A model generated the notes under the pieces. The model had not been told where the DNA came from. It saw only the letters and a program-made list of their open reading frames with translations, and searched no databases. The translations under genes and the position numbers were made by a program. DNA of 64,000 nucleotides from Marinilongibacter aquaticus (lineage in GTDB: Bacteria; Bacteroidota; Bacteroidia; Cytophagales; Spirosomataceae): NCBI RefSeq assembly GCF_020149935.1, contig NZ_CP083757.1, positions 2,753,501 to 2,817,500 on the forward strand. The letters run 5' to 3'. Positions 51,179-59,575 of the stretch are shown here, piece after piece. Within the stretch, counting starts at the first letter, position 1; each line of letters starts with the position of its first letter.

Positions 51179-51325
51179 TTTAGTTTAGCTAAAGGCCATA
51201 CAGGTGCTACAAAGAAAATCACCATTTCAATGGACACGGGCAGTTCTGGGGAGTTTGGCCTTGAGTATATATTCGAGAAGTTAGCGGAAGGTTCCCAACC
51301 AATAAAATCTATTTTGGTAAAATAA
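51179..51325 (+). pseudogene. C-terminal remnant of an exported repeat protein
   Basis: Directly after the lipoprotein stop and in the same frame, 48 codons encode GATKKITISMDTGSSGEFG and YIFEKLAEGSQPIKSILVK before a stop. It looks like the C-terminal domain of a large secreted protein and not like the lipoprotein. It has no start codon of its own. Confidence 0.5.
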
Positions 51326-51550
51326 AAGAGACCTTCTTTCGCCCGCCCAGAATTGGCAAAAATGCCCTTCCGCTCCCCCAGCGGTTCTCCGCTGCACAGG
51401 GCAAAGGCTTCTCGGGTTTAAACATATGCCCGAAATGCATTGCCCCGTAGTTATTCTCTTTCAAAAAGGGACGGCAATGCCTATCTACCCTTCATGGTTT
51501 TCAATTGTCGAGCAAAAATCGTAAATCGCAGTTCCTATTATCAAAGACAG
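51326..51550 (+). other. Region between island and argF', with partial leader-unit copy E
   Basis: It holds no gene. From about 51380 to 51450 it carries a partial copy of the leader unit's upstream part: GCTGCACAGGGCAAAGGCTT, then GTTTAAACATATGCCCGAAA and TGCAT, lacking the ATTCCA-ATA-TGGAAT stretch and the leader gene. A small hairpin AGCGG-TTCT-CCGCT lies at 51380-51393. The promoter of argF' should lie in the last 100 bp; no exact TAnnTTTG was found. Confidence 0.6.
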
Positions 51551-52498
51551 ATGAAGCATTTTATTAGTCCAAAAGACGTCCACAGTGTGCCAGAAATGGT
51601 GAAAGAAGGTTTGGCTCAAAAGGCCCACCCTTATGCGAATCAGGCTTTGGGTCGAAACAAAACCCTTTGCCTTTTGTTTTTCAATTCGAGTTTACGCACA
51701 CGCCTGAGCACCCAAAAGGCCGGAATGAACTTGGGCATGAATGTCATCGTCATGAACGTAGGAGCGGACAGCTGGCAGCTCGAATTTGAAGACGGTGTAG
51801 TGATGAGCGGAAGCAAGGCCGAGCATATCCGCGAAGCCGCGGCGGTGATTGGTCAATATGCCGATATTGTAGGCGTTCGGGCTTTTGCGGGTCTTTCCGA
51901 CCGCAACGAAGATTACAAAGAATTGGTGATGCAGAGTTTCAGAGACTTGGCTGGCGTGCCTATCGTGAACTTGGAGTCGGCCACAAGGCACCCTTGTCAA
52001 TCATTGGCGGATCTCATTACGATCGAGGAGTACAAGAAGAAAGAAAAACCAAAAGTGGTACTCACTTGGGCACCACACATAAAGCCCTTGCCACAGGCCG
52101 TGGGCAATTCGTTTGCCGAATGGCTGAATTTGACGGATTATGAGTTCGTGATCACAAACCCCGAAGCCTATGACCTGGCTCCAGAATTTGTGGGTTCGGC
52201 CACTGTCACACGCGATCAGGAGGAAGCTTTTGAAGGAGCGGATTTCATTTATGCCAAAAACTGGAGCTCTTACGAGCGATACGGGCAGGTGATCAGAGGG
52301 CATGAAAATTGGATTATCGATGAGAAGAAAATGGCTTTGACCAACGCGGCCAAATTTATGCACTGTCTGCCGGTACGCAGAGGACTCATTGTAGAAGATG
52401 CTGTGATTGATTCGCCCAGCTCGATCGTGATTCCTCAGGCCGGAAACCGCGTATGGTCGGTTCAGGCGGCATTGAAAAAAATCTTGGAAGCTCTGTAG
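51551..52498 (+). CDS. argF': N-acetylornithine/N-succinylornithine carbamoyltransferase
   Basis: A 315-residue transcarbamylase of the arginine pathway; in Bacteroidota the substrate is N-succinyl- or N-acetyl-ornithine. Carbamoyl phosphate contacts are NSSLRTRLS (S-x-R-T-R at 47-51), HPCQSLADL and FMHCLPVRRG. The start at 51551 (MKHFISPKDV) is chosen because the frame upstream reads through the island repeat. The choice between acetyl and succinyl substrate cannot be made from this sequence by eye. It marks the right edge of the island. Confidence 0.9.
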   Translation: MKHFISPKDVHSVPEMVKEGLAQKAHPYANQALGRNKTLCLLFFNSSLRTRLSTQKAGMNLGMNVIVMNVGADSWQLEFEDGVVMSGSKAEHIREAAAVIGQYADIVGVRAFAGLSDRNEDYKELVMQSFRDLAGVPIVNLESATRHPCQSLADLITIEEYKKKEKPKVVLTWAPHIKPLPQAVGNSFAEWLNLTDYEFVITNPEAYDLAPEFVGSATVTRDQEEAFEGADFIYAKNWSSYERYGQVIRGHENWIIDEKKMALTNAAKFMHCLPVRRGLIVEDAVIDSPSSIVIPQAGNRVWSVQAALKKILEAL

Positions 52499-52508
52499 GT
52501 CAGATAAT

Positions 52509-53540
52509 ATGAAAACGCAAATTTTAGGAATAACGGCCGTTTTGTTTCTTTCGCTTTGGGCCTGTACAGATTCGCAAGAGGAGAAATCAGAGGTTTTGTC
52601 TGGCAATCCTGTTTTTGAAGGTTGGTATGCCGATCCCGAGGGCGTGGTGTTTGGCGATGAATATTGGATTTATCCCACATATTCGGCGGCTTATGGCGAT
52701 CAGCTCTTTCTCGATGCCTTTTCTTCAAAAGACTTGGTGCATTGGGAAAAACACAAGAAAATAATCGATACCACAATTATTAAATGGGTCAAACAGGCCA
52801 TTTGGGCTCCTTCGATTATCGAAGAGGAGGGAAAGTATTATCTCTTTTTTTCAGCCAACGATGTGCAAAGACCCAGTCGAAGCTCTTGGGATCCGAACAA
52901 TACCATCAATCATTTCGGTGGAATCGGTGTGGCCGTGGCCGACTCTCCAAGCGGTCCCTTTGCCGATTTGTTGGGCAAGCCGCTAATTCCAGATTTCCAT
53001 AACGATGCCCAGCCTATCGATCAGTTTGTGTTCAAAGATTCGGACGGCACACATTATATGTTTTATGGGGGATGGGGCCATTGCAATCTGGGAAAATTGA
53101 ATGATGATTTCACAGGTTTCGAGCCTTGGGAAAACGATTCGTTGTTCCGGGAAATCACGCCAGAGGGGTATGTCGAAGGCCCTTTTATGTTCAAGAGAAA
53201 GGGTAAGTATTATTTCATGTGGTCTGAAGGAAACTGGACCGACGACAGTTATCATGTGGCCTATGCCATAGCCGATAAAGCCACGGGGCCTTTCCAAAGA
53301 ATGGGTACGGTACTCGAATCAGATACAACGATTGCCACGGGGGCGGGGCACCATTCGGTCATTCAGAAACCCGGTACAGACGAGTGGTATATGGTTTACC
53401 ATAGAAGGCCCATTCCAAACGAAGGACGCGATCATCGGGTCACGTGTATCGACCGACTTGTGTTCAATGAAGACGGGACCCTAAAGCCGGTGAAAATTAC
53501 TTTCGAAGGTGTGGCAGCCAATCCTATTCGTGTAGAATAA
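52509..53540 (+). CDS. GH43 family glycosidase, lipoprotein
   Basis: A 343-residue exported lipoprotein (VLFLSLWAC) with a five-bladed propeller: GWYADPEGVVFGDEYWIYPT with the catalytic-base Asp, AIWAPSIIEEEGKYYLFFSA, and EGPFMFKRKGKYYFMWSEG with the acid Glu, plus GAGHHSVIQKPGTDEWYMVY. It probably releases arabinose or xylose from plant polysaccharides at the cell surface. It begins 10 bp after argF' stops, although the functions are unrelated. A MFS gene follows 32 bp later. Confidence 0.87.
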   Translation: MKTQILGITAVLFLSLWACTDSQEEKSEVLSGNPVFEGWYADPEGVVFGDEYWIYPTYSAAYGDQLFLDAFSSKDLVHWEKHKKIIDTTIIKWVKQAIWAPSIIEEEGKYYLFFSANDVQRPSRSSWDPNNTINHFGGIGVAVADSPSGPFADLLGKPLIPDFHNDAQPIDQFVFKDSDGTHYMFYGGWGHCNLGKLNDDFTGFEPWENDSLFREITPEGYVEGPFMFKRKGKYYFMWSEGNWTDDSYHVAYAIADKATGPFQRMGTVLESDTTIATGAGHHSVIQKPGTDEWYMVYHRRPIPNEGRDHRVTCIDRLVFNEDGTLKPVKITFEGVAANPIRVE

Positions 53541-53572
53541 GCGAGAATCGATGTAATTCTAAAATTCTTTTT

Positions 53573-54775
53573 ATGCAAAAAGGGCTTGAGAAAAAGGCAG
53601 GGTTGTTGATTTTGATACTTGGCCTTTTGACGGCCATCGGGCCCTTTTCTGTCGATCTTTATCTGCCCGCTTTTCCAGCAATAGCCAAAGACCTGCACAC
53701 CTCGGTCAATACGGTTTCTTTGTCGCTTTCGAGTTTCTTTTTGGGTCTATCCTTGGGGCAATTGCTTTATGGTCCACTATTGGAGCGTTTCGGACGAAAA
53801 AAGCCCATTTATATGGGAATGGTTATTTATATTTTCGCGTCTTTGGGCTGCTTTTGGGCACAAGATGTGGAACATTTGATCGTGTATCGTGGCTTTCAAG
53901 CTGTGGGTTCATGTGCAGGTTTGGTTGCTTCGCGGGCTATTGTTCGCGATTTGTTTGAAACCAAAGAAGTGGCCAAGACATTCTCGATGCTGATGATGGT
54001 GGTGGCAGTTTCTCCAATTGTCGCTCCCAGTTTAGGAGCCTATATCAGTGCCTTTTTGGGTTGGAGAATTGTGTTCGCCACGTTGGTGCTTTTGGCGGTA
54101 TTTATTTTACTCGGCAGTCTTTTTCTCTTACCGGAAAGCAAAGAGCCCGATCCCGACTACTCTTTGATGCCCAAAGTGATTCTGGCCAAATTTTGGGAAA
54201 TACTGCGTCATCCTGTTTTCTTGGTGAATGCCTTTACGGGTGCCATTGCCTATGCCGGACTTTACGCCTATATCAGTGGTTCGCCGCATATTTATATGGA
54301 AGTCTTTGGTTTGAACGAGCAAGAGTTCGGTTGGATATTCGCGATCAATGCCGTGGGTTTAATCAGTTCGAATCAAGTCAACCGCGTGATTTTGAAAACA
54401 TACAAAAGTGAACGGATCATTTTCATAGCCCTCGTGGCTCAATTGGTTTTGGCCTTCATACTGTTGGGCCTAAACCTGCTCGAAGTAGCGAATACATTCT
54501 CTACGACGTTCTTGATTTTTGGCTTTCTTTTCTGTCTGGGTTTTATTTTCCCAAATGCATCGGCCCTGTCTCTCGACCCTTTCAGCCACACGGCAGGCAA
54601 TGCTTCGGCTTTAATGGGTGCGGTGCAAATGGTAGTGGGGGCTTTGGCGTCTTCACTGGTAGGCCTGTTGCAAGGCACCAGCAGTGTAGCCATGTCTTTG
54701 GTCATGCTCATTTGTGGCTTTTTGGCCTTTTGTCTCTTCTTTTTTGGGAGTGTACGGAGGGTCGAGAAAGGCTAG
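53573..54775 (+). CDS. Bcr/CflA family MFS drug-efflux transporter
   Basis: A 400-residue transporter with 12 hydrophobic helices. The N-terminal GPFSVDLYLPAFPAIAKDL and LSLGQLLYGPLLERFGRKKP (the MFS A-motif loop), and RGFQAVGSCAGLVASRAIVRD are those of the Bcr/CflA group, which exports bicyclomycin, chloramphenicol or similar compounds by proton antiport. Substrate is not known here. It converges with the PQQ dehydrogenase gene with a 2 bp gap. Confidence 0.9.
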   Translation: MQKGLEKKAGLLILILGLLTAIGPFSVDLYLPAFPAIAKDLHTSVNTVSLSLSSFFLGLSLGQLLYGPLLERFGRKKPIYMGMVIYIFASLGCFWAQDVEHLIVYRGFQAVGSCAGLVASRAIVRDLFETKEVAKTFSMLMMVVAVSPIVAPSLGAYISAFLGWRIVFATLVLLAVFILLGSLFLLPESKEPDPDYSLMPKVILAKFWEILRHPVFLVNAFTGAIAYAGLYAYISGSPHIYMEVFGLNEQEFGWIFAINAVGLISSNQVNRVILKTYKSERIIFIALVAQLVLAFILLGLNLLEVANTFSTTFLIFGFLFCLGFIFPNASALSLDPFSHTAGNASALMGAVQMVVGALASSLVGLLQGTSSVAMSLVMLICGFLAFCLFFFGSVRRVEKG

Positions 54776-54777
54776 CT

Positions 54778-56862
54778 TTACAGGCTAAAGGCCAAGTATT
54801 GCGAACCGGAATTCGTTTTCAATTTTCCTCCTCCGCAGGCGATTACAAGATACTGTTTGCCATTTACAGCAAAAACACTGGGTGAGGCATAGCCGGCTGC
54901 AGGTAATTTGAACTGCCACAATTGCTTTCCGGTTTTTTTGTCGAAAGCTCGAATCTGTTCGTCTTTTGTGGCGGCGATAAAAACCAAGCCTCCGGCTGTC
55001 ACAGCGGGTCCGCCGTAATTGTCGGTGCCCGTTAAGGGAATTCCTTTCTTGGTTAATTCTGGATATTCACCGAGTGGAACTTGCCACAGCTGTTCGGCAG
55101 TATTCATGTCTATCGCGGTCAGCGTACCCCATGGCGGACGACTGATCGGATAGCCTCGGCTGTCGTACCATCGATTGTATCCTGTATTTAAATATGCCGA
55201 AGTTGAGCGGTTTTCTTCCCTTTCCAAGGCTTTGTCTTTTCCGCTTAAAAAGGCAAAAATGGCTTCCTTTTCTTTGTCGTTCAATTGGGTGAAGGCTGGC
55301 ATCCTTCCTCTCCCTTTTTGCAAAAGTTGTACGAATGTGCGGGTCTCGAATTTATTTTTCACGCTCAAAAGCGAAGGATACGTGCCGTCCTCATTGCCCG
55401 CTCGATCCATACCGTGGCAAGCTTGGCAATTTGCTTCATAAAGCCTTTTTCCCGACGTGTTTGAACCAAGGTTTGGAGCCTTTATCAATGAACTGAACAC
55501 GGGATTTTGTTTCGCAGGAATGTACATTATTCCCTGCTCATCAACTGCGGCACCACCCCATTGGGCTCCACCATCGGTGCCCGGATAGAAAACGGTACGG
55601 GTATATCCTAGCGGAATAAAGGGACTGCCCGTTTTGGCTTTCCGCAACTCGGCAATGATTTCGTCTTTGTTTTCGGCGAAATCGTTCAAATCGTTTTCGG
55701 TAAAGGTTTGTCGGGTAAAAGGTTTGGGCAAAAGAGGGACGGGCTGTGTTTTTGAGGCCAGTTCTCCTTCGATTTCCGAAGCGGGGAAGGCCCTTTCTTC
55801 TATCGGGAAAATGGGCTCACCCGTTTCGCGGTTAAACACGAATACAAAACCTTGTTTGCTCAAGACCGAAACCACGTCTACCGTTTTGTCTTTTCTTTTG
55901 ATGCTAAAAAGGTTTGGGGGAGCAGGAATGTCCCGATCCCAGATATCGTGGTGTACAGTTTGAAAATGCCAAAGCCGTTTTCCGGTTTCAATGTCCAAAG
56001 CCAATAGACAATTGGCAAACAGGTTGTCTCCTTTTCTGTTCCCGCCGTAAAAGTCGAAAGCGGCAGAACCCGTAGGGGCAAAAAGAATGCCTCTTTTCTG
56101 ATCCACGGCCATGCCCATCCAGTTGTTGGCTCCGCCCAAATTCTTGTAGTTTTCGGGTTCCCAAGTGTTGTATCCGAATTCGCCCGGTTGCGGAATGGTA
56201 CGGAATCGCCAAATCTCTTTCCCGGATAATGCGTCGTAAGCTCTGATATCCCCGAGAAGGGCAGAGGCACTTTCAGCCACACGACAGCCCACAACGACGA
56301 CATTTTTGTATATCGCGGGTGGGGTGTTGAGCACCGCGTAGTCGTCAGACCCCGGTCTTTTTATCCCCTCCACCAAGTAGACTTTCCCTTTTGTGCCAAA
56401 ACTTTCGACAGGCTCGCCTGTTTCGGCGTTTAAGGCATAAAGGTAGGCTCCAAAACCAAAAAATATGCGAGCTTCTTGGCCGTCGGTCCAGTAGCTCACT
56501 CCACGACTGCTCATGTTGAAGGTGTCGTCCTGCAGGTTTGTTTTCCAAAATGCCTGCCCGTTTTCTGCATCAATGGCAAAAGCCTGCCGGTCTGCCGAAA
56601 CACCATACAAAATACCGTCCACCACGATCGGGTTGCACTGCATTTGGGTATTGTTTTTGCTCGTATCTGCACCGCCCGAATCGTAAGTCCAAGCGAGTTT
56701 CAGTTGGTTTACATTTTGGGTGTTGATCTGTGCCAATCCTGAAAAATGATTGCGGTCGTCGCCGCCATTGTATGCAGGCCAGTTGTCGGAGTCCGCTTGT
56801 GTTTGGCAGGCGAAAAACAATAAGGTTGCACAAAAAAACAGTAAGTATCGTGTTGTTTTCAT
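54778..56862 (-). CDS. PQQ-dependent dehydrogenase with embedded cytochrome c, lipoprotein
   Basis: A 694-residue paralogue of the 31831 protein. The start at 56862 gives a lipoprotein signal (LLFFCATLLFFAC). The propeller starts WPAYNGGDDRNHFSGLAQIN and ends with RPPWGTLTAIDMNTAEQLW; the haem is bound by C479-Q-A-C-H483, inserted at the same point as in the paralogue. The two share the same order of domains and similar length, so one is a duplication. Substrate is likely a sugar or alcohol. It has no genes in common with the paralogue's surroundings. Confidence 0.88.
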   Translation of the reverse strand: MKTTRYLLFFCATLLFFACQTQADSDNWPAYNGGDDRNHFSGLAQINTQNVNQLKLAWTYDSGGADTSKNNTQMQCNPIVVDGILYGVSADRQAFAIDAENGQAFWKTNLQDDTFNMSSRGVSYWTDGQEARIFFGFGAYLYALNAETGEPVESFGTKGKVYLVEGIKRPGSDDYAVLNTPPAIYKNVVVVGCRVAESASALLGDIRAYDALSGKEIWRFRTIPQPGEFGYNTWEPENYKNLGGANNWMGMAVDQKRGILFAPTGSAAFDFYGGNRKGDNLFANCLLALDIETGKRLWHFQTVHHDIWDRDIPAPPNLFSIKRKDKTVDVVSVLSKQGFVFVFNRETGEPIFPIEERAFPASEIEGELASKTQPVPLLPKPFTRQTFTENDLNDFAENKDEIIAELRKAKTGSPFIPLGYTRTVFYPGTDGGAQWGGAAVDEQGIMYIPAKQNPVFSSLIKAPNLGSNTSGKRLYEANCQACHGMDRAGNEDGTYPSLLSVKNKFETRTFVQLLQKGRGRMPAFTQLNDKEKEAIFAFLSGKDKALEREENRSTSAYLNTGYNRWYDSRGYPISRPPWGTLTAIDMNTAEQLWQVPLGEYPELTKKGIPLTGTDNYGGPAVTAGGLVFIAATKDEQIRAFDKKTGKQLWQFKLPAAGYASPSVFAVNGKQYLVIACGGGKLKTNSGSQYLAFSL

Positions 56863-56955
56863 GATAGTTAGGGCTTGTACATTAAATGTACACTTTTCGC
56901 CCAACAGAGCATAATGTCGTTCAGAAAACAAAGCCCAATACGCCTAGTCAGAGGA

Positions 56956-59451
56956 CTAAAACGTCAAACTGTCCAGTTTTAAACCTTCTATCGGTTGGAT
57001 AATTATGCTTCGGGTACTGTCTCGCACCAAACTGTCTTGAATGGCTTGCAGGCTGTCGCGAAGAATGATTTCCTGAGGGCAATACAAAGAACCGGGATAG
57101 ATTTCCGGTTTCGGGAATTTCCCTCTTTGTAGGCCCGATTGCTTGCTGGCGTATACGCTTTTCATGTAAAGGCCGTATATGGGCAAGGCTGCTCGCCCGC
57201 CTTGGCCGTTTGCCCCTGTAAAGTGAATACGGTTGTCTTCGCACCCTACCCATACGCCCGTCACCAAGCCGGGCACGAGCCCGACAAACCAGCCGTCGCG
57301 GTAATCGTTTGTGGTACCTGTTTTACCACCGACTTCATTGCCGTCGCAAATCCCGTAGGCATAGAGCCTTCGTGAGGTTCCCCCGCTTTGTTCTATAGAG
57401 CCGCGAAGGAGGAAGGACATTTCGTAGGCGTGGTCTTCGCTCATAACTTGAACAGACTTTTCCTCTGTTTCATAAAGTACTTCACCCTCTTGGTTTTCGA
57501 TTCGGGTCAGCAAAACCAGTTCTCCCGATTTGCCCAAGTTGGCAAAGGGCAGGTAGGCTTTGGTAATTTCCTTTAGGCTGATGTCGCTTGTGCCCAAAGC
57601 CAAGGAAAGGTTGGCGTCGAGTTTAGATTCTATGCCGAGTTTATGGGCAAAGTCTATCACATTGTTTACGCCAACTTTCTGGAGCATACGTATCGCTACG
57701 GAGTTTACGCTTTGTCCTAAAGCCATTCGCATGGTCATGGGGTAATACGAGTACGTTCCCGATGAATTTTTGGGTGCCCACACGTCGTTTTTACCATTGA
57801 TTTGTGTCTGAATAGAAAAAGGTTCATCCACAACTGTGGTGCATTTGTCGATGCCTTTTTCGAGAGCGGTAGCATATACGATAGGTTTAAAGGCACTGCC
57901 CACTTGCCTTTTGGCTTGCGAAACATGATCATATTTGAAGTAATCGAAATTGCTGCCGCCAACCCAAGCTTTCACATGAAAATTGGATGCATCGATACTC
58001 AACAGTCCTGCCTGAAGAAATTGGGCCACAGTCTTGATGGAGTCGAGAGTGGAAAGCGTGATTTCCTTTTCACCCTTGTGCGTTAGAATTTGTGTTGGAT
58101 GGGGTTTGGACAAGGCTTCCCAAATCTCTTCTTCCGAAATACCTGAGGCTTTAAGGCTTTTGTATTGCTCGCTATTTTGCACCAAGGTTTGCAGCGTTTT
58201 TTCCGCAGGCATCAAGGGCAGCGTTTTCGTTCTTGGGTTCGCTCTTTTGTATTCGGCTTTTTCTTTAGCGATTTGTCGATCGAACCAGAATTTGTATGTA
58301 CCCTGCTCGGCCACAAGCATTTTTTGAAGTTCGGCCAAATGGTCTTCTACAGCCTTCTCGGCGGCTTCTTGCATTGCTCCATTGATCGAAGTGTAAATAT
58401 TGAGCCCATCGGCATATAGGTTGAAATTGTGTTTTTTGCACCATTCTTCCAATATAGGACGAAGCATCGTACGAAAATATGGAGCTTTTGAGCTTTCTTT
58501 CGTGATCGTCGTAATGTCCAATGAAAGAGGTTGTTTCAGGGCTTCTTCGTAGTCCTCGCGATTGATTTTATCGTAACGAAGCATTTGGCTCAAAACCACA
58601 TTGCGGCGGTTCAGGGCTCTTTCGGGATGCCTTTTGGGGCTGTAATAGCTCGTGCCTTTCAATATACCCACCAAAAGTGCGGCTTCGCTCAGGTTCAGGT
58701 TGTTTGGCTCTTTCGAAAAGAAATGTTGGCTGGCGAGTTTTATTCCGTAGGTATTGTCGCCAAAGTCTACGGCATTGAGGTAAAGGGCCAAAATTTCTTC
58801 CTTTGAAAAGAAGAAATCCATTTTTACCGCCACGTCCCATTCTTTCAATTTGGCAATAATGGTTCGCACCACTGGAATATGGCCCAAAAGTCCTTGTGAA
58901 GAGGCTCTTCGGGTTTTATAAATGTTTTTCACCAATTGCTGATTGATGGTGCTGCCGCCACGCGTATCGCCTTTGGTGGTCGAGATAATCATGCCGGGGA
59001 TGGCCAGAAGGTCAAGGCCCTTGTGTTTGTAAAAACGTACATCTTCGGTGGCAATAAGTGCGTCGATCACCAATGTGTCGATTTCTTCAAACGCTACTGG
59101 ATTGCGGTTTTCAATATAGAATTGGCCCAAGAGCTCGCCTTCTTCGGTGAAAACTTTGCTGGGCACGGGAAGCTTGGGATTGTGGACTTCTTTCATGGTG
59201 GGCATATCGCCGAAAAGCCAAAAAAGATTGAGCTCCAAAGACACGAAAAAGAGAAAAGTAAGGGCGGCCAATGCTTTCAGGAGCAAGAGGATTCTTTTGC
59301 CCTTTCCCGAAGAGCGAAACTGCTGTTTGTCGAAAACGCCCTTTCGCCAAGCCTTGGAAATGCCCGCACGTATTTTCAAAAAAGCGGGGGCATTCCAGAT
59401 GTCTAATAGTTGTTGTTTCAAACCTGAAGTGTTTATGCTAAAACTTTGCAA
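56956..59451 (-). CDS. Class A penicillin-binding protein (PBP1A-like)
   Basis: An 831-residue bifunctional peptidoglycan synthase. After one membrane anchor (about 53-80) the GT51 glycosyltransferase has IATEDVRFYKHKGLD with catalytic E136 and GGSTINQQLVKNIYK. The transpeptidase domain has S519-A-F-K522 (SxxK), a SVNS motif, and K710-T-G (KTGTTNDYRDGW). All catalytic motifs are present. It polymerises and cross-links the cell wall in the periplasm. Confidence 0.93.
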   Translation of the reverse strand: MQSFSINTSGLKQQLLDIWNAPAFLKIRAGISKAWRKGVFDKQQFRSSGKGKRILLLLKALAALTFLFFVSLELNLFWLFGDMPTMKEVHNPKLPVPSKVFTEEGELLGQFYIENRNPVAFEEIDTLVIDALIATEDVRFYKHKGLDLLAIPGMIISTTKGDTRGGSTINQQLVKNIYKTRRASSQGLLGHIPVVRTIIAKLKEWDVAVKMDFFFSKEEILALYLNAVDFGDNTYGIKLASQHFFSKEPNNLNLSEAALLVGILKGTSYYSPKRHPERALNRRNVVLSQMLRYDKINREDYEEALKQPLSLDITTITKESSKAPYFRTMLRPILEEWCKKHNFNLYADGLNIYTSINGAMQEAAEKAVEDHLAELQKMLVAEQGTYKFWFDRQIAKEKAEYKRANPRTKTLPLMPAEKTLQTLVQNSEQYKSLKASGISEEEIWEALSKPHPTQILTHKGEKEITLSTLDSIKTVAQFLQAGLLSIDASNFHVKAWVGGSNFDYFKYDHVSQAKRQVGSAFKPIVYATALEKGIDKCTTVVDEPFSIQTQINGKNDVWAPKNSSGTYSYYPMTMRMALGQSVNSVAIRMLQKVGVNNVIDFAHKLGIESKLDANLSLALGTSDISLKEITKAYLPFANLGKSGELVLLTRIENQEGEVLYETEEKSVQVMSEDHAYEMSFLLRGSIEQSGGTSRRLYAYGICDGNEVGGKTGTTNDYRDGWFVGLVPGLVTGVWVGCEDNRIHFTGANGQGGRAALPIYGLYMKSVYASKQSGLQRGKFPKPEIYPGSLYCPQEIILRDSLQAIQDSLVRDSTRSIIIQPIEGLKLDSLTF

Positions 59452-59575
59452 AGTTTGAGTAAAAATTATGGAAAATAATATTACTTCAAACCATTTATTT
59501 ACACGGTCTTTTTACAAGATCGTTTGGCCACAGGCATCCGTGTCGAATTGGTCGAAAACAACTTTGGCATAAAGC

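Noticed and set aside
45498-51450. CRISPR array
   Set aside because: Repeats are palindromic and recur, but spacing is irregular (hundreds to thousands of bases), the intervening sequence is coding, and no cas gene is present.
43180-51550. Prophage or integrative element
   Set aside because: No integrase, terminase, capsid, relaxase or tRNA attachment site was found; the content fits toxin/immunity cassettes better.
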